9,276 bases of DNA, from the NCBI GenBank assembly GCA_014377905.1, contig JACMOQ010000016.1:1-9276 (forward strand). The letters run 5' to 3'. Positions 6,754-9,276 of this stretch are shown one piece after another. This DNA is from Acetobacteraceae bacterium. Lineage in GTDB: Bacteria > Pseudomonadota > Alphaproteobacteria > Acetobacterales > Acetobacteraceae. Every line of letters starts with the position of its first letter. Within the stretch, counting starts at the first letter, position 1. The notes under the pieces are model-generated. The model did not search any database. It was not told the DNA's origin and worked only from the letters and a program-made list of their open reading frames with translations. The position numbers were made by a program, and so were the translations under genes.

Positions 6754-6782
6754 GATATAGCCGATGAACTCACAGGTATCAA
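6754..6782 (-). promoter_or_regulatory. Promoter of tRNA-Leu, overlapping the lipB start
   Basis: On the - strand, TTGATA (6782-6777), an exact 17-base spacer and TATATC (6759-6754) form a good sigma-70-type promoter. The -10 ends 16 bases before the tRNA 5' end, which suits a start about 7 bases downstream and a short leader. The element lies on the annotated first codons of lipB (6764 onward), so both genes share this stretch. Confidence 0.65.
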
Positions 6783-7444
6783 TGGACGAAGTTGCCCCCC
6801 TTCAAGCCACCCCGGAATGGCAGACCGCCACCGGCTTCACAGCCTACCCCGAAGCCATCGTTGCCATGCAGGCACGGGTCGCGATGATCCACGCCGGCAC
6901 TGCGGCCGAGCAGGTTTGGCTGGTCGAGCATCCACCACTCTACACTGCCGGCACATCCGCTGATCCGGCCGATCTAACCGCGCCGGATCGGTTTCCGACC
7001 TATGCCGCCGGGCGGGGCGGGCAATGGACATATCATGGGCCAGGGCAGCGCACGGGGTATGTCATGCTCAACCTCAACCACGCACATGGCCGCGTGCCGG
7101 CACGGGACGTGCGGTGCTATGTCAACGGACTGGAAGACTGGATGATCCGCACCCTTGGGCGCTTCGGGGTTATGGGGGAGCGGCGGCAGGGCAGGGTCGG
7201 CATCTGGGTCGTGACCAATGCGGGCGAAGCGAAGATCGGCGCCATCGGGGTTCGGGTGACGCGCTGGGTCAGTTGGCATGGCATCGCGCTCAACGTGCAT
7301 CCAGACCTCAGCCATTTCAGCGGCATCGTGCCATGCGGGATCAGCGAACATGGCGTCACCAGCCTGGCAGCCCTCGGGGTAACGGCGACGATGGCGGATG
7401 TAGATGCGGCGTTGAAATCCTGCTGGGGTGAGGTGTTTACCTGA
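6764..7444 (+). CDS. lipB: Octanoyl-[acyl carrier protein]:protein N-octanoyltransferase
   Basis: LipB transfers octanoate from acyl carrier protein to the lipoyl domains of 2-oxoacid dehydrogenases and the glycine cleavage H protein, the first step of lipoate synthesis before LipA. At 226 residues the length is normal. Seen: RGGQWTYHGPGQ at 84-95, the catalytic lysine K158 in AKIGAIG, the following SWHGIALNV, and the catalytic cysteine C191 in IVPCGI. The Lys-Cys dyad is thus complete and spaced as in the family. Two starts are possible: ATG 6764, or ATG 6782 six codons later. Ribosome-site evidence is weak for both (AAGGTGG at 6744-6750 is rather far from the first). The second start would leave the divergent tRNA promoter almost wholly outside the coding region. 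The 3' end overlaps the convergent DedA gene by 8 bases. lipA is not in the window. Confidence 0.95.
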   Translation: MNSQVSMDEVAPLQATPEWQTATGFTAYPEAIVAMQARVAMIHAGTAAEQVWLVEHPPLYTAGTSADPADLTAPDRFPTYAAGRGGQWTYHGPGQRTGYVMLNLNHAHGRVPARDVRCYVNGLEDWMIRTLGRFGVMGERRQGRVGIWVVTNAGEAKIGAIGVRVTRWVSWHGIALNVHPDLSHFSGIVPCGISEHGVTSLAALGVTATMADVDAALKSCWGEVFT

Positions 7445-7946
7445 ACCATGTCGCCAGAAATGTCCCCGGCGCCAGCACCGCAAACGCCCAAAGCGGCGCG
7501 GACAGCCAGTTTGCGATCTGGAAACGCAGCCAGGGCATTTCGAACACCCCGCAGAGCAACGGCACCGTCGCCCGCAACGGCGAGAAAAACCGGCATAGCA
7601 CCACGCTCATCGCACCCCAGCGACGGAAAAACCGTTCGCCACGCATTACCATCTCGGGGTAGCGCGACATCGGCCATATGCTCAAGGCGCGGCCCTTCAC
7701 CCGGTCTCCGATCCAATACGACACCCAGTCACCCAGCCCGGCCCCGATCGACATCGCCCCCCATATCGGCCAAAAATCGAGCCCGCTGGCCCCCACCAGG
7801 CCGCCAAGCGCGACGACAAACCATGTCGGGACCACAAGCGACACAAATGCCAGCGACTTGAAAAAGGTGAACGCCAGAAAGATCGCCGGCGCCCATGCTG
7901 CGTTGGCTTGCACAAAGCCGATCAGCGCGTCGACATAGCCACTCAT
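7437..7946 (-). CDS. DedA-family (SNARE-associated/VTT domain) inner-membrane protein, atypical
   Basis: DedA proteins are inner-membrane proteins linked to lipid carrier flipping, proton-motive force and envelope stress; the substrate of this one is unknown. At 169 residues it is shorter than many (about 200) but whole. Seen: FFKSLAFVSLVVPTWFVVAL (28-47), the GLGDWVSYWIGDRV segment (70-83), and the RFFSPLRATVP motif (119-129) with the two conserved arginines R119 and R125, then a C-terminal hydrophobic helix. Aligned by eye to E. coli YqjA, the arginines (YqjA R130 and R136) are kept. The two carboxylates reported as essential there (E39 and D51) are K30 and W42 here. The start overlaps the ATP12 stop in an ATGA, so the gene is probably translated from the ATP12 mRNA; no clear ribosome site of its own. 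The 3' end overlaps lipB. Confidence 0.85.
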   Translation of the reverse strand: MSGYVDALIGFVQANAAWAPAIFLAFTFFKSLAFVSLVVPTWFVVALGGLVGASGLDFWPIWGAMSIGAGLGDWVSYWIGDRVKGRALSIWPMSRYPEMVMRGERFFRRWGAMSVVLCRFFSPLRATVPLLCGVFEMPWLRFQIANWLSAPLWAFAVLAPGTFLATWFR

Positions 7947-8650
7947 GCGCGGGCCAGAACCAGGAATTGCTCGGCCACCGCCACATCGGCTGCCACTCGC
8001 AAGCGCCCGGCATGGGCATCGGCATCACGACCCCAAAGTTCCTCCTGGAATATATCGTCAAGCACCGACACCGCATGCGCCTCCGCACCCGACAGCGCGC
8101 CATCAGCGACCGCGAGCCCGAGCACCAGGCTGCCAAGCGCGGGCACCAGCACCCCAAGGCCTGCGAGACCAATTGTGTCATGGCCCGCAACTGCCTCGGC
8201 GAGCGCTGCCAGCGCCGAGATATCTTGCGGCAGGTGAATAATCCCGGCTGTCGCCACCAACTTGGCGCCATGGGTGCGATGCGCCCAGTCGAGCCAGGGT
8301 TGCCATTCCGCGTGCTGGCGTTCCACCAGGCGCTGCGGACGCTCTGCGCGGTAGCACAACAGATCGCTCTCGCCATACCTGGCCAATTCCAGCGCAATGG
8401 CCTCCCGCGCCGGTGCCACCCGTTCCTGGGCCGTTCCGGCAAGCCGGGTCAGAGCCATGGATTGCAGGTTGAAATCCCCGCCTTTGGCACCGCCTGCCGC
8501 CTGCCATTCGGCGGCGATGGCCTCGGCCAATGGCCGGCCTGGCACTGCCAAAGCAGCGCCGCCCGGAATGCGCACCGGCTTGCCGTCAAGGTGGATTTGC
8601 CACCCCCCGACGCCGCCGACAGTTTCGGCATTATCCCAAAAGCGCTTCAT
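7943..8650 (-). CDS. ATP12-family F1-ATPase assembly chaperone
   Basis: Homologue of mitochondrial ATP12, which binds the F1 alpha subunit until it joins the beta subunit; the bacterial forms occur mainly in alphaproteobacteria and presumably act in the cytoplasm on ATP synthase. At 235 residues the length is normal. Seen: the N-terminal RFW and WQIHLDGKPVRIPG (17-30), LAEAIAAEWQ (41-50), the central SDLLCYRAERPQRLVERQ (95-112) followed by WQPWLDWA, and the C-terminal LDDIFQEELWGRDADA (197-212). The start overlaps the upstream stop as ATGA, with AGGAA 7 bases before the ATG inside the upstream gene. The next gene overlaps in the same way. The ATP synthase genes themselves are not in the window. 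Confidence 0.9.
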   Translation of the reverse strand: MKRFWDNAETVGGVGGWQIHLDGKPVRIPGGAALAVPGRPLAEAIAAEWQAAGGAKGGDFNLQSMALTRLAGTAQERVAPAREAIALELARYGESDLLCYRAERPQRLVERQHAEWQPWLDWAHRTHGAKLVATAGIIHLPQDISALAALAEAVAGHDTIGLAGLGVLVPALGSLVLGLAVADGALSGAEAHAVSVLDDIFQEELWGRDADAHAGRLRVAADVAVAEQFLVLARA

Positions 8651-9276
8651 CCATTGGTTCCTGGTTTAGGCGTTGGCATTGGATCGAGTTTAATCGGCGG
8701 CGAGCGCGGCAAGGCCCCTGCCACGCCAAAGCGGGCCAGCGCAAGCGCATCCGGACAGGCATCGCCACCACGCTGGGCCGCGGTTACCCCGGCATCAAAT
8801 GGCGTTGTCGTCGGCGGGCGATTATCGATCAGCAGGCGCGCATCCATCAAGCTGCCGTCGAGCAACATCGGCACCGCAAGGCCCTGGCCGAGCAGTCGCA
8901 ATTGCGGGCGGATGCGGATGTCGATCTGCTCAGCTTCGGTTTGCATGCCGCCCTCGGCCTGGATCAACAGTCGGTTGGTATCAAGCACCACAGTCTGCAC
9001 TTCCACCTTACCACGATCCGCCGTCATGGCGGCGGCAAAGCAGCGCATGCGCGACGCCCCGGTCGCGGACTGCATCAGGCTCAACGGCAATCCGGTGAGC
9101 CGCAGGGCGGCAAAAATATATTGGTTAAATATCGTCGTATTCAATTCGCCATCCACCAGCGCGAGGCCGAACCGCCCGCTCAGGCTGCTGGCAATCCCAT
9201 GCGGGTCGCGGCCGGCGGCGGTGATATCCACACTCGCCGCAACAGTGCCGACAATGTCCTCCGCACGTTGCAGGGC
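8647..9276 (-). CDS. AsmA-like envelope protein, C-terminal part (partial, 5' end outside window)
   Basis: The frame is open to the right edge; 209 codons are present. Seen: LSGRFGLALVDGELNTTIFN, then RMRCFAAAMTADRGKVEVQT, LDTNRLLIQAEGGM, and IDIRIRPQLRLLGQGLAVPM. This is the beta-rich C-terminal pattern of AsmA-family proteins, with a short variable 'CFAA...G' strand followed by repeated 'l-d-t...G.G' strands and a 'P..l.G.l' turn. AsmA-like proteins (AsmA, TamB, YhdP) are anchored in the inner membrane and cross the periplasm, and take part in phospholipid or outer-membrane transport. The N-terminal membrane anchor must lie outside the window. The C-terminus ends in a proline-rich tail (KLDPMPTPKPGTNG). 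It is the first gene seen in the operon with ATP12 and DedA. Confidence 0.8.
   Translation of the reverse strand, partial: ALQRAEDIVGTVAASVDITAAGRDPHGIASSLSGRFGLALVDGELNTTIFNQYIFAALRLTGLPLSLMQSATGASRMRCFAAAMTADRGKVEVQTVVLDTNRLLIQAEGGMQTEAEQIDIRIRPQLRLLGQGLAVPMLLDGSLMDARLLIDNRPPTTTPFDAGVTAAQRGGDACPDALALARFGVAGALPRSPPIKLDPMPTPKPGTNG

Noticed and set aside
6516..6767. + strand open frame of 83 codons before lipB
   Set aside because: It runs through the reverse complement of tRNA-Leu and the tRNA terminator, so it is not a gene.
7729..8442. 237-codon - strand open frame across ATP12 and part of DedA
   Set aside because: It overlaps two recognised genes in another frame, and its Arg/Trp/Cys-rich translation matches no family.

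Overview
The window looks like chromosomal core sequence from a GC-rich alphaproteobacterium. I lean towards Rhodospirillales/Acetobacteraceae, but that placement is an inference. The signs are an ATP12-type F1-ATPase assembly chaperone (in bacteria, mainly an alphaproteobacterial gene), a tight etfB-etfA-3-hydroxyacyl-CoA dehydrogenase cluster, and a GC-rich codon style. There is no insertion sequence, phage gene, CRISPR array or rRNA.

Left part, + strand (1-4170): the C-terminal part of cobalamin-dependent methionine synthase (metH, cut by the left edge). A 192-base intergenic region follows, with a nested hairpin, a promoter-like sequence and two leader hairpins. Then comes the operon etfB-etfA-3-hydroxybutyryl-CoA dehydrogenase, whose genes nearly touch or overlap. 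The dehydrogenase makes NADH, while the electron transfer flavoprotein takes electrons from acyl-CoA dehydrogenases, so this operon serves fatty-acid or C4 acyl-CoA oxidation. A GC-rich hairpin followed by TTTT closes it.

Middle, - strand (6737 down to 4178): tRNA-Leu(GAG), a 238-base spacer, then an apparent operon of folE (GTP cyclohydrolase I, TTG start), a 68-residue single-span membrane protein, and a Wzy/O-antigen-ligase-like membrane enzyme of the exosortase A-associated 'O-glycosylation ligase' type. This enzyme normally belongs to exopolysaccharide/exosortase loci, yet here it sits alone behind a folate-pathway gene. Its 5' half is markedly AT-rich.

Right part (6764-9276): lipB (octanoyltransferase) on + starts 26 bases from the 5' end of the divergent tRNA-Leu. 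A good promoter for that tRNA overlaps the first codons of lipB. lipB converges on, and overlaps by 8 bases, a - strand operon of an AsmA-like protein (cut by the right edge), ATP12 and a DedA-family membrane protein. The last two junctions are 4-base ATGA overlaps. The DedA protein keeps the paired arginines of the family but has lost both carboxylates known to matter in E. coli YqjA.

I see no convincing new multi-gene system. The most unusual points are the folE/small membrane protein/glycan ligase operon, the charge-altered DedA protein, and the shared lipB/tRNA-Leu control region.
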